Origin: Jiangella rhizosphaerae
Lineage (GTDB): Bacteria; Actinomycetota; Actinomycetes; Jiangellales; Jiangellaceae
Direction: 5' to 3'
Length of the DNA stretch: 60,131 nt
Assembly (NCBI RefSeq): GCF_003579925.1
Contig: NZ_QUAL01000087.1
Location: 1 to 60,131 of the forward strand
The position numbers and the translations under genes are program-made. Below the pieces are notes generated by a model. It searched no databases and had not been told where the DNA came from. It saw only the letters and a program-made list of their open reading frames with translations. Positions 1 through 7,586 of the stretch are shown piece by piece. Each line of letters starts with the position of its first letter. The first letter of the stretch is position 1.

Positions 1-52
1 CTGCGGCGGCGCGACGGTGTCCGCCGCCGCGCCGCCTGGCGCGGCGGGGACG

Positions 53-82
53 GGCCGGCCGGGTCCCTGGTCCCGGCCGGCC
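53..82 (-). terminator. GC-rich hairpin after the binding-protein gene
   Basis: Perfect 11-bp inverted repeat, GGCCGGCCGGG (53-63) and CCCGGCCGGCC (72-82), with an 8-nt loop. It lies just downstream of the solute-binding protein gene read leftwards. No T-run follows, so it may be a factor-assisted terminator or an mRNA-stabilising hairpin between the binding protein and permease genes that would lie beyond the left edge. Positions 1-52 hold no recognisable gene. Confidence 0.45.
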
Positions 83-109
83 ACGCCGGCTTCGGCCCCG
101 CTCACCGTC

Positions 110-1405
110 TCAGCCGAGCTGGTCGGCGATGGCGGCATCGGCGTCCTCGGCCAGCTGCTGTACGTCGCCGCCGTTGGCGATGGCGACGAACAGGTCCTCG
201 AGCACGCGCGAGCCCTCGACGGTGGCCCAGTTGGCCGCGGCGGGGGTCAGCTTCGCGTTGGTGACCGCCTCGACGGTGGCCGCGGCGAACTCGTCGGTGC
301 CGAGGCCGTCGGCCAGCGAGACCTTCGCCGGGGTCAGGCCGTTCTCGGCGTACTGGCTCTGGAACTCGTCGCTCATGATGATGCGCAGCAGGTTCGCGGC
401 CAGCTCCTGGTTCGGCGACTTCGCGGAGATCGCGATGTTCGAGCCGCCGAGCAGGACGGGGGCCGGCTCGCCGTCGCTGCCGGGCAGGGCGAAGACGCCG
501 ACGTTCGGCATCATGTCCGGGCAGCCGATCTCCGGGTCCTCGAGGCTGCCGCGCAGCCAGCCCGGCCGCAGCATCATGCCGACCTCGCCGGCGCAGAACG
601 GGACGTGGCCGTCGGCCTCGTTGCCGTCCTTCGGCGCGCCGGAGGCCTCGGTGAACAGCCGCTGCACCAGCTGCAGGCCCTCCTGCGACTCCGGCGTCGA
701 CAGCGCGCCGACCCACTCGCCGTCCTCCTCGACGGCGAAGTCGCCGCCGGCGTCCCAGAGGAAGGCGGCGCCGTCACGCCAGTCCTGGCCGGGCAGCCAG
801 AAGCCGGAGAAGTTCGGGGTCGCGGCGTTGTCCTGCTTCAGCTTCACCGCCGCGTCGACGAACTCCTGCATCGTCGTCGGAACCTCGATGCCCGACGCCG
901 CGAACAGGTCCTTGCGGTAGAAGACGTAGGACGAGCCGGCGTACAGCGGGACGGCGTACGTCCTGCCCTCCGCGCTGCCGGCCTCGACGAAGCCCTGCAG
1001 CAGATCGTCGCCGCCCAGCTCCGGCAGCAGGTCGGTGATGTCCGTGAACGCCCCGACCGTGGTGAACGTCGGCGCCTGCGTGTTGCCGACCTCCACGACG
1101 TCCGGCGTCTCGGACTCGCTGCCCAGCGACGTCGTCAGGCGGTCGACCAGGCCCTCCCACTCCTGCTCCTCGATGGTCAGCGTCGAGCCGGGGTTCTGCT
1201 CCTCGAACTCGGCGACCAGCCAGTCGCGCATCGACTGGGGCGTGTCGGGGCCGTTGAGCCACAGGCGGATGTCCGCCGGCTCCGGCGTACCGGCGTCCTC
1301 GCCGCCTGCTGCGGGTTCGGTGCTGTCGTCGCCGTCGCCGCCGCATGCGGAGAGGGCGAGCGCCGCGGCGGCCAGGCCGGCGGTGAGACGAAGTGCTCTG
1401 TTCAC
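110..1405 (-). CDS. ABC transporter sugar-binding lipoprotein
   Basis: 431-residue extracellular solute-binding protein of the carbohydrate ABC importer class. The first 20 residues form a lipoprotein signal with lipobox L-S-A-C and acylated Cys21, followed by a Gly/Asp/Glu-rich tether, so the mature protein sits on the outer face of the membrane. The body has the usual family segments, such as the internal GMMLRPGW motif around residue 280. The GTG start is supported by GGAGGAA five bases upstream. Permease genes probably follow beyond the left edge. A ROK repressor gene is next upstream and an inverted repeat lies in the promoter, both pointing to sugar-responsive control. Substrate cannot be told from sequence. 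Confidence 0.9.
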   Translation of the reverse strand: MNRALRLTAGLAAAALALSACGGDGDDSTEPAAGGEDAGTPEPADIRLWLNGPDTPQSMRDWLVAEFEEQNPGSTLTIEEQEWEGLVDRLTTSLGSESETPDVVEVGNTQAPTFTTVGAFTDITDLLPELGGDDLLQGFVEAGSAEGRTYAVPLYAGSSYVFYRKDLFAASGIEVPTTMQEFVDAAVKLKQDNAATPNFSGFWLPGQDWRDGAAFLWDAGGDFAVEEDGEWVGALSTPESQEGLQLVQRLFTEASGAPKDGNEADGHVPFCAGEVGMMLRPGWLRGSLEDPEIGCPDMMPNVGVFALPGSDGEPAPVLLGGSNIAISAKSPNQELAANLLRIIMSDEFQSQYAENGLTPAKVSLADGLGTDEFAAATVEAVTNAKLTPAAANWATVEGSRVLEDLFVAIANGGDVQQLAEDADAAIADQLG

Positions 1406-1449
1406 GGCGGTTCCTCCGGTTCGGCCCGAGCAGGGCGCGTGACGTTGAA

Positions 1450-1485
1450 CTGGAAGCTAACCTTCCAGTAATTGTGCCTACTGTA
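1450..1485 (-). promoter_or_regulatory. Probable promoter and repressor operator of the sugar-binding protein gene
   Basis: Inverted repeat CTGGAAG-N5-CTTCCAG at 1450-1468. On the minus strand a TACAGT -10-like box lies at 1485-1480, so transcription would begin near 1473 and run straight into the repeat, a normal place for a repressor. The neighbouring ROK protein is the obvious candidate ligand-responsive repressor; that link is inference. Confidence 0.45.
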
Positions 1486-1619
1486 AGGTTTCTTGCCAGT
1501 CTCGGCAGTCACGTTTCCGTAACGTCCTGCTGCCGGGGTCCGGGACGGGGGCGCGCTCCGGAGCGACGTGATGGTGGCCATCCCTTGCTGCGCTGGCCCC
1601 GTCCCCCTGCCGCCCGATC

Positions 1620-1871
1620 GCCTTGGCCGCGTGCGGCTGAGAACGGGCAGCTATCAGGGGGACGGGGAAAGAGCGGCGACGACGCCGGGTGTTTGCGGCG
1701 TTGGGCTCGCTTGCGTGTGAGTTTGGTGCCGTGGAGCGTCCACTTGGTGAGATGCGCCGGCGATTCGGGCGCCATCACGAGGATTACCTGAGCATCACCA
1801 CGGCTGTAGGGGTGTTGATGCTCACGTCATCCTCGTGATGTGGGCGATCCTGGATGATCATCGCTGCCCAC
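1620..1871. repeat. Intergenic repeat, copy A, with long cruciform hairpin
   Basis: This non-coding element has a diverged second copy at 34573-34811. Shared blocks include CGGCTGAGAAC (from 1634), GGCAGCTATCAGG, AGAGCGGCGACG, GAGTTTGGTG, AGCGTCCAC and GCGCCATCAC. It ends in a hairpin with 12-bp perfect outer arms (1773-1784 / 1829-1840) and 9-bp perfect inner arms (1789-1797 / 1816-1824), separated by 4 nt on each side. A palindrome GATGATCATC follows at 1853-1862, also present in copy B. Open reading frames across the two copies do not agree, so protein coding is unlikely. It fills the gap between the divergently placed binding-protein promoter and the ROK gene 3' end. Confidence 0.75.
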
Positions 1872-2001
1872 AGCCCGACAACACACATGAAACGGACGCG
1901 AGCTACCCCACAGTCCGCTTGACGCGAAGGCCGCGGCGCCGCCAACGCACACGGGGCGCAAGCCGCACCGGTGGACCCCATGATCACCGACCGTTTGTGC
2001 T

Positions 2002-2031
2002 GTGATCACGACCCAGAAGGTTGATGATCAC
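2002..2031. repeat. GTGATCA hairpin downstream of the ROK gene
   Basis: GTGATCA (2002-2008) and TGATCAC (2025-2031) form a 7-bp stem with a 16-nt loop, 18 bases beyond the ROK stop codon. A third TGATCAC lies at 1981-1987. It could end ROK transcription, although no T-run is present. Confidence 0.35.
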
Positions 2032-2048
2032 GCGAGGCGGAGGCGGGG

Positions 2049-3236
2049 CTACTCCGTCGAGGCGAAGAGGGTCTGCCGGGCGTGGTCGACGGCGGTGAGG
2101 ACGGCGCCGCGCAGGACGGGCGCATTGGGGACGGTCGTCGGGACGACGCGGGGGTTGACCGGGGCGATGCGCCGGACGTCGTCGCCGACCATCTCGCACA
2201 GCTGGTCGCCGCCGGCCGCGCCCACCTCACCGGCGACGACCACCAGCGCCGGGTCGACGACCGTGCAGACGGAGGCCACGCCCAGCGCGAGCCGGTGCGA
2301 GAACGCCCGCAGGAAACCATCCGCCGCGGCGCCTCCGCCGGCCAGCGCCGCCCGTACGGCCGCGGCCGCGCCGTCGGCGACGATGCCGTACTCGGCGGCC
2401 AGCTCGTCCACCGCGCCGGCACCGACCAGCGCCTGGAACGCGCCCTTCGCCGGCCGTTCCACGCTGGCCGGTGACGGGACGCCGGGCATCGGCAGGTACC
2501 CGATCTCACCCGCCGCGCCGGTCGCCCCGCGGTGCAGGTGACCGCTGAGCACGACGGCGAGACCGACGCCGCGGCCGATCCACAGCAGCACCATGTCGTC
2601 GACGTCGCGGCCGGCGCCCTCGGCGCGTTCGGCGACGGCGGCGAGGTTGACGTCGTTCTCGAAGGTGACGTCGCAGCCGAGGTCGGCGGCGAGCAGGTCG
2701 CGCATGCCGCGGTGCCAGCCGGGCAGGTCGAAGGAGAGCTCGATGTCGCCGGTCGACGGGTCGACGACGCCGGGCATGCCGATGACGACGTCGTCGACGT
2801 CGGCCAGGCCGATGCCAGCGTCGGCGGCCGCGGCCAGCGCCAGGTCGTGGACGAGCCGGCGCGAGTCGGAGCCGCCGCCGGCGGTGACCTCAGCGGCGAC
2901 CGGGGCCGTCACCGAGCCGATGACCGCGCCGGTGACGTCGGCCACGGCGGCCTCGGCGACATCCGGGTTCAGCTCGACGCCGATGGAGTACGAGCAGCCG
3001 GGCCGGACGGCGTACAGCTCGGCGTTGGGGCCGCGACCGGCCGACCGGGTGCCGACGACCTCGACGAGGTCGCGTTCCTGCAGCCGCGCGAGCAGCTGCG
3101 ACGCCGTCACCTTGGACAGCCCGGTCATGCGGCCGAGGTCGACGCGCGTCAGCGGCCCGGCGGCGAGCAGCAGCTCCAGCGCGCTGCGGTCGTTCATCGC
3201 CCGCAACAGGCTGGGGGTGCCCGGTCGTTGCGACAC
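2049..3236 (-). CDS. ROK-family transcriptional repressor
   Basis: 395-residue regulator. Residues about 15-75 form a winged helix (LTRVDLGRMTGLSKVTASQL then the wing), and the rest is a ROK sugar-kinase-like domain with DVVIGMPGVVDP and the GAAGEIGYLPM segment. The CxCGxxGC zinc motif of classical ROK proteins is absent, as in several actinobacterial members. The GTG start has GGAGA five bases upstream. ROK repressors are normally released by a sugar or sugar phosphate. Its nearest transport partner is the binding protein at 110-1405, whose promoter holds an inverted repeat. Confidence 0.85.
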   Translation of the reverse strand: MSQRPGTPSLLRAMNDRSALELLLAAGPLTRVDLGRMTGLSKVTASQLLARLQERDLVEVVGTRSAGRGPNAELYAVRPGCSYSIGVELNPDVAEAAVADVTGAVIGSVTAPVAAEVTAGGGSDSRRLVHDLALAAAADAGIGLADVDDVVIGMPGVVDPSTGDIELSFDLPGWHRGMRDLLAADLGCDVTFENDVNLAAVAERAEGAGRDVDDMVLLWIGRGVGLAVVLSGHLHRGATGAAGEIGYLPMPGVPSPASVERPAKGAFQALVGAGAVDELAAEYGIVADGAAAAVRAALAGGGAAADGFLRAFSHRLALGVASVCTVVDPALVVVAGEVGAAGGDQLCEMVGDDVRRIAPVNPRVVPTTVPNAPVLRGAVLTAVDHARQTLFASTE

Positions 3237-3274
3237 GTGATCTCCGATTCGGCTTCTGGAAACACTCTTGTGAA

Positions 3275-3284
3275 AAGAATTCTT
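3275..3284. promoter_or_regulatory. Perfect palindrome in the ROK promoter region
   Basis: AAGAATTCTT is a perfect 10-bp palindrome about 40 bases upstream of the ROK start, in an otherwise GC-rich gap. It could be an autoregulatory site. It does not match the operator-like repeat at 1450-1468, so a shared regulator is not supported by sequence. Confidence 0.25.
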
Positions 3285-3340
3285 GCCGACACCGTACAGC
3301 CCGGCCCCGCGCGCGAGCGAGCATCCGTGCCCGCGGACCC

Positions 3341-3369
3341 TGGACGCCGCCCGCGGCGAGCGCTATACC
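3341..3369 (+). promoter_or_regulatory. Candidate promoter of the beta-propeller gene
   Basis: TGGACG (3341-3346), 17-nt spacer, TATACC (3364-3369). A purine-rich GAGGGG ribosome site follows at 3396-3401, eight bases before the ATG. Confidence 0.35.
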
Positions 3370-3409
3370 GGAACGAGCGCACCGGACCCGGCCTCGAGGG
3401 GCGGCCATC

Positions 3410-4342
3410 ATGTCCAAGCTCGTCGCACTGCTGCTCATCGCACCCGTCGCCGTGCTCACGACGGCGGGCGCCCGGCCCTCGCCGGACTCCGTGCCGTTGC
3501 CGGACGACTTCGCCCCCGAGGGCATCGCCGTCGGCACCGGCGACACGTTCTACGTCGGCTCGCTGGCCGACGGCGACATCTACCGGGGCGACCTGCGCAC
3601 CGGCGCCGGCGACGTCCTCGTCGACGCGCCGCCCGGACGGCAGGCCGTCGGGCTCAAGGTCGACCAGCGCCGCCACGCGATCGTCGTCGCCGGCGGCGTC
3701 ACCGGCCACGTGTTCGTCTACGACAGCCGCGACGGCGAACCGCTGGCCGACGTCGCGGTCGCGCCGGCCGGCGACACGTTCCTCAACGACGTCACCGTCA
3801 CCCGGGACGCCGCGTACGTCACCGACTCGCTCAACCCCGTGCTGTACCGCATACCGCTGGGCCCCGGCGGCGTCGGCGCACCGGAGACCATCGCGCTGAC
3901 CGGGCCGGCCGCCACCATCGCCGGCGACTTCAACCTCAACGGCATCACGGCGACCGCGAACGGCCGCACGCTGATCGTCGCCCACTCGGCCCTCGGTGCG
4001 GTGCTGACGGTCGACCCGGCCACCGGCGCCAGCGCCGAGATCGAGATCGTGGGCGAGCCGCTGACGCCGGGAACGCAGGACGGCATCCTGCTCGACGGCC
4101 GGACGCTGTGGGTGGTGGAGAACTTCGCCAACCGGGTCGTCGGAGTCACGTTGAGCCCGGACCTGTCCAGCGGCAGGATCACCGACGTCATCACCGACGA
4201 CGACATCGGCGACCTGTTCCGCATCCCGACGACGGTGGCCGAGCACGGCAACCGCCTGGCCGTCGTCAACGCCCGGTTCGACCTCGGCATGCCGCCACCG
4301 CCCGGCACCGACTTCGACGTCGTGGTGGTCGACAAGCCCTGA
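3410..4342 (+). CDS. Secreted SMP-30/gluconolactonase-like beta-propeller protein
   Basis: 310 residues. The first 20 or so form a Sec-type signal (hydrophobic LVALLLIAPVAVL, then a small-residue cleavage zone), so the protein is probably exported. The mature part shows repeated blade-like strands (for example DTFYVGSLADGDIYRGDL, HVFVYDSRDGEP, DGILLDGRTLWVVENF), typical of SMP-30/lactonase-like six-bladed propellers. Such proteins include lactonases, but many secreted ones have no known substrate. It has its own upstream promoter-like sequence and a good ribosome site. The fold is fairly clear; enzymatic activity is not shown. Confidence 0.7.
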   Translation: MSKLVALLLIAPVAVLTTAGARPSPDSVPLPDDFAPEGIAVGTGDTFYVGSLADGDIYRGDLRTGAGDVLVDAPPGRQAVGLKVDQRRHAIVVAGGVTGHVFVYDSRDGEPLADVAVAPAGDTFLNDVTVTRDAAYVTDSLNPVLYRIPLGPGGVGAPETIALTGPAATIAGDFNLNGITATANGRTLIVAHSALGAVLTVDPATGASAEIEIVGEPLTPGTQDGILLDGRTLWVVENFANRVVGVTLSPDLSSGRITDVITDDDIGDLFRIPTTVAEHGNRLAVVNARFDLGMPPPPGTDFDVVVVDKP

Positions 4343-4346
4343 CCGC

Positions 4347-4374
4347 TTGCTCATTGGAAGGGGCGGCCTAGAGT
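4347..4374 (+). promoter_or_regulatory. Promoter for a leaderless SDR transcript
   Basis: TTGCTC (4347-4352), 16-nt spacer, TAGAGT (4369-4374), then six bases to the GTG start. No Shine-Dalgarno sequence is present, so the mRNA probably begins at the start codon. Confidence 0.55.
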
Positions 4375-4380
4375 CACCGC

Positions 4381-5082
4381 GTGACCGAGCCCGTGTTCCT
4401 GATCACCGGGGCGTCCCGCGGCATCGGTGCGGCCGTCGCCCGCCGGGCCGCGGCGGCCGGCTACCGGCTCGTGCTCGTCGGCCGGACGGCGGCACCGCTC
4501 GACGCCCTGGCCGACGAGCTGGGCGGCGGCGACCGGGTGCTCGCCCGCGCCGCCGACGTCACCGACTGGACGGCGCTGACCGGCGTCGTCGCCGAGGCCG
4601 AGGAGCACTTCGGCCGGCTCGACGTCGTCCTCGCCAATGCCGGCGCGAGCGTCGTCACGTCCTTCCTCGGCGAGCACGGCGCGCCGCCCGAACAGTGGCG
4701 CGACCTCGTCCTCACCAACGTCTACGGCCCGGCACTGACCGCCCGCGCGACCCTCCCGGCACTCCGCAGAACTGCGGGTCACCTGCTGCTCACCGGCTCG
4801 GCCGCCGGCCGCGGCGTCCGTCCCGGCAACCTGTACGCCGCGACCAAGTGGGCCGTCACCGGCCTGGCGCAGGCGATCCGCGCGGAGTGCGTCGGCACCG
4901 GCATCCGGGTCACGCTGCTGCAGCCGGGACTCGTCGACACCGAGTCGATCCCGCCGAGCCGCGCGGACGACCCCAAGTTGCGCCCCGATGACGTCGCCGC
5001 CGCCGTCCTCTACGCCGTCGGCCAGCCGCCGCACGTGGACGTCAACGAGATCATCGTCCGGCCGACCGGGCAACGGAACTGA
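4381..5082 (+). CDS. Short-chain dehydrogenase/reductase
   Basis: 233-residue classical SDR. The Rossmann signature TGASRGIG lies at residues 8-15, the VLANAG motif follows the fourth strand, and the catalytic pair sits in YAATK with an upstream Ser (LLLTGSAAG). The protein should reduce or oxidise an unidentified alcohol or carbonyl compound with NAD(P)H. The GTG start is chosen because it is preceded by a TAGAGT -10 box six bases away. The next gene begins 47 bases later and belongs to a different system. Confidence 0.85.
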   Translation: MTEPVFLITGASRGIGAAVARRAAAAGYRLVLVGRTAAPLDALADELGGGDRVLARAADVTDWTALTGVVAEAEEHFGRLDVVLANAGASVVTSFLGEHGAPPEQWRDLVLTNVYGPALTARATLPALRRTAGHLLLTGSAAGRGVRPGNLYAATKWAVTGLAQAIRAECVGTGIRVTLLQPGLVDTESIPPSRADDPKLRPDDVAAAVLYAVGQPPHVDVNEIIVRPTGQRN

Positions 5083-5128
5083 CGCATCGGTTGGACAGAC
5101 GGCCCACCCCGGATGGCATGCTGTCCCG

Positions 5129-6337
5129 ATGACCGCCGGACCCGAGCTGACCATCGATCAGCTCGCCGGCGACGCCGCGGTCGAGCGGCTCTACCGGCAG
5201 GTCTTCGCGGTGCTCGCGCGCGAGTCCGGCGCCATGATCAGCGACCTCGAGCTGCTCGACGTCGACGAGGCGATCCTCGACGCGTTCGCCGACGCCGGCC
5301 GCGACGGGCTCACCGTCGACCAGGCGGTCGCCGCGTGCCGGCCGATCGACCCCGGGCTGGTCCACCGCCGGTTCGAGGTGCTGCGCGAGTACGGCGCCAT
5401 CAGCAAGGTCGTCGACCGCCCGAACGAGCGGTTCCACCGGGCCGCGTTCGCGCCGTACGTCATGCTGCTGTTCCTGCGCCGGCTGGCCGAGCAGGGCGGC
5501 CAGGCCGAGCTGCACCAGCTGCTGACGCTCGAGCGGGTCAGCGTCACCGCGCCCGACGCCGAACCCGAGACCGGGCAGACCACGATCAGCCGCCTGACCA
5601 GGATCTTCCGCCACCTCGGCAACGAGCTGGCCATCCTCGCCGCGGGCAGCACCGCCGAGCAGCTGGGCGACCACGCGCAGCTGCTGTGGGGCAACAAGGG
5701 CCTGATCAGCCAGGCCGAAGAGGTCCACACCGTCGTGCTGCGGCGCTGGCCGCAGCTGGACCGCGAGTGCACCGCGCTGCGGGTCGCGCTGGCCGCGTAC
5801 GGCGACGCCGTCGAGAAGGCGGCCGGACGGCTCATCGAGCGGGCCGGCACGACGCGGGCGCTCGGGCTGCTGTCGGCCGAGACGTGGCTGAGCTTCGCCC
5901 GGACGGCGGACGAGGACGACCTCGCCGGGGTGCTCGACACGTTCGTCTTCGACGCGCCGGCGCCGTGGTTCTCGCCGAACCTGCTCACCGAGGCGGTCGA
6001 GAGCGGCCGCGGCGCCAACACCGTCCGGCAGCCGCCGCCCCGGCCCGAGGGCCCGGCCGCGCCGCCGCCCGACGACATCCGTCCGGCCGACGACGCCGCG
6101 AGCCTGCGCGAGACCGCGGAGCGGCTGCTCGGCGACGGCGACGCCGTGGCGGTCGCGGACGTGCTCGACGACGCGGGCGACTGGCTCGCCGCCCGCCGGC
6201 TGCTCGCCGACCTCACCGCCATCCACCACCACCCCGACCTCCCGTACGAGCTGAGCTGGTCCGACGGCCTGCGCGTCGACCCCGCCGGCAGCCCGTCGTG
6301 GGTGTCGGACGGGACGTTCCGGCGGGCCGGGGACTGA
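5129..6337 (+). CDS. Kleisin-like (MukF/JetA-like) subunit of an SMC cassette
   Basis: 402 residues, soluble. The N-terminal 110 residues are helical with a winged-helix-like segment (GLTVDQAVAACRPIDPGLVHRRFEVLREYGAISKVVD). A long helical region follows (about 110-295), then a Pro-rich linker (PPPRPEGPAAPPP, about 305-320) and a small C-terminal domain. This layout and its position as first gene before an SMC-like ATPase match MukF/MksF/JetA. Homology is inferred from architecture and context, as no single diagnostic motif exists. The ATG follows a CATGCT -10-like box by six bases and there is no ribosome site. Its stop shares one base with the next start. Confidence 0.55.
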   Translation: MTAGPELTIDQLAGDAAVERLYRQVFAVLARESGAMISDLELLDVDEAILDAFADAGRDGLTVDQAVAACRPIDPGLVHRRFEVLREYGAISKVVDRPNERFHRAAFAPYVMLLFLRRLAEQGGQAELHQLLTLERVSVTAPDAEPETGQTTISRLTRIFRHLGNELAILAAGSTAEQLGDHAQLLWGNKGLISQAEEVHTVVLRRWPQLDRECTALRVALAAYGDAVEKAAGRLIERAGTTRALGLLSAETWLSFARTADEDDLAGVLDTFVFDAPAPWFSPNLLTEAVESGRGANTVRQPPPRPEGPAAPPPDDIRPADDAASLRETAERLLGDGDAVAVADVLDDAGDWLAARRLLADLTAIHHHPDLPYELSWSDGLRVDPAGSPSWVSDGTFRRAGD

Positions 6338-6873
6338 TGAGCGTCGACGACACCGCCCTGTGGTGGGCGCGGCACCGCGCGGCCGGGCCCCAGCGCGTCC
6401 CGCCGGCCGGCGCCCACCCGACCGGCATGATCCGCCTGGTCGAGCCCGACGCGAGCGCCGTCTGGCTGCTGCCGGAGCTGCCCGACAACGCCCGCCCGGA
6501 CGTGCTGGACGAGCTCGGGCTGCCGGGCGTCGCCGTCGACCAGCCGAACGACACCGCCCGCGTGCTGGCGGCCTGCCTGCGCTGCTGCTGGACCGAGCCC
6601 AGCGGGCCGGTCTGGCCCGCCGCGCCCGCGCCGTTCGACCGCGTCATCAGCGTGTTCCGGGGCATCACCGGCAGCCGCGACGAGCGCGCGTTGCACGCCG
6701 CCGCCATGGGCGCGGTCCGTCGGCTGGCCGGCGCCGGCTGGGTGCTGTTCGACGAGGACACCCGCGTCGTCCGCCTCGGTCCGCGGGTCGCCTCGTGGAG
6801 CGCCGCCGAGCTGAGCACCCTGCGCGAGCTGTGGCGCTCGTTGCCTCCGCCCTCGACGGACGGGGCCGCATGA
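6337..6873 (+). CDS. Small winged-helix-like subunit 1 of the SMC cassette
   Basis: 178 residues. Residues about 110-175 look like a winged helix (RALHAAAMGAVRRLAGAGWVLFDEDTRVVRLG) with a following helix. The N-terminal part holds Trp/Pro-rich segments with no recognisable motif. The start overlaps the kleisin-like stop (TGATG) and the end overlaps the next gene (ATGA), so the four proteins are translationally coupled. MukBEF and Wadjet have one small KITE protein (MukE/JetB), whereas this cassette has two small proteins here. I do not recognise this family by name. Confidence 0.5.
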   Translation: MSVDDTALWWARHRAAGPQRVPPAGAHPTGMIRLVEPDASAVWLLPELPDNARPDVLDELGLPGVAVDQPNDTARVLAACLRCCWTEPSGPVWPAAPAPFDRVISVFRGITGSRDERALHAAAMGAVRRLAGAGWVLFDEDTRVVRLGPRVASWSAAELSTLRELWRSLPPPSTDGAA

Positions 6874-7586
6874 GCACGGTCTTCGACAGCGCCCTCGCCG
6901 AGCTCAACGAGCGCCACCGCGACGAGGTGCTGGCGGCCTTCGCCGCGCTGGAGCACGGCCGCGAGCCGGTCCCCGAGGCGCAGCTGCTGGCGCTGCGCGA
7001 CGCGACCGTCCGCCGCGACCTGCAGCGGCTGCTGTACCGGCTCGGGCGCACGCTGGTCCGGGTCGGCAGCACGCACTGGACGTCGGGGTTCCGCGACGAC
7101 GTCACCGAGCGGCTGGCCGCCGAGGGCGCCACGGCCCAGTCGCGCATCGACCGCGCGGTCCTCGTGCTGGTGCTGATCCACTCCGTCGCCATCCCGCGCA
7201 GCCAGGGGCTGGTCAGCGGCGACTCGTGGACGTCGGCCCACCCGACCTCGGTCGACGAGCTGACGCGCTACACCCAGTTGCCGCGCGGCGAGATCCGGCC
7301 GGCACTGCAGCGGCTGCGTGCCTCCGGGCTGGTGCAGATCGCCCCGCCGCGCGGCCGGTCCGCCGTCACCGACGGCCCGGCCTACCTGCCCGGGCCCGCC
7401 CTGCACCGGCTGACGAAGGCGGCCCGGGAGCGGCTGGAGCACGAGTTGATCCTGGCCGCCGCTCCGGACAGCCCCCTGGCCGCGGCGATCCGCGCCCGCC
7501 GGCCCACCGAGAGGAACGAGGTCACCGAAGGCAGGCCGCGAGGTCCCGGTCGGCCGCAAGACGCACAAGGGAGAAGAGAAACGTGA
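6870..7586 (+). CDS. Small winged-helix (MukE/JetB-like) subunit 2 of the SMC cassette
   Basis: 238 residues. Two winged-helix-like units are visible: one around residues 40-90 (DATVRRDLQRLLYRLGRTLV then GSTHWTSGF) and one around 125-165 (SVDELTRYTQLPRGEIRPAL then RLRASGLVQIAPP). Tandem winged helices are the hallmark of KITE proteins that bind kleisin and stabilise SMC complexes. The C-terminal 30 residues are polar and probably disordered. It overlaps both neighbours by 4 bp. The role as KITE subunit is inference from fold and position. Confidence 0.55.
   Translation: MSTVFDSALAELNERHRDEVLAAFAALEHGREPVPEAQLLALRDATVRRDLQRLLYRLGRTLVRVGSTHWTSGFRDDVTERLAAEGATAQSRIDRAVLVLVLIHSVAIPRSQGLVSGDSWTSAHPTSVDELTRYTQLPRGEIRPALQRLRASGLVQIAPPRGRSAVTDGPAYLPGPALHRLTKAARERLEHELILAAAPDSPLAAAIRARRPTERNEVTEGRPRGPGRPQDAQGRRET

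Noticed and set aside
1509-1778. Short peptide frame across repeat copy A resembling one in copy B (shared P-D-S-C stretch)
   Set aside because: The likeness follows from nucleotide similarity. The equivalent frame in the other copy shifts or stops early, so coding is not conserved.
3275-3284. Shared ROK operator between its own promoter and the sugar-binding gene
   Set aside because: The two palindromes (AAGAATTCTT and CTGGAAG-N5-CTTCCAG) do not resemble each other.
7226-7582. N-terminal extension of the SMC-like protein
   Set aside because: It only overlaps the preceding small subunit in another frame. The GTG at 7583 overlaps that stop by 4 bp, as elsewhere in the operon, and the homologous head starts there.
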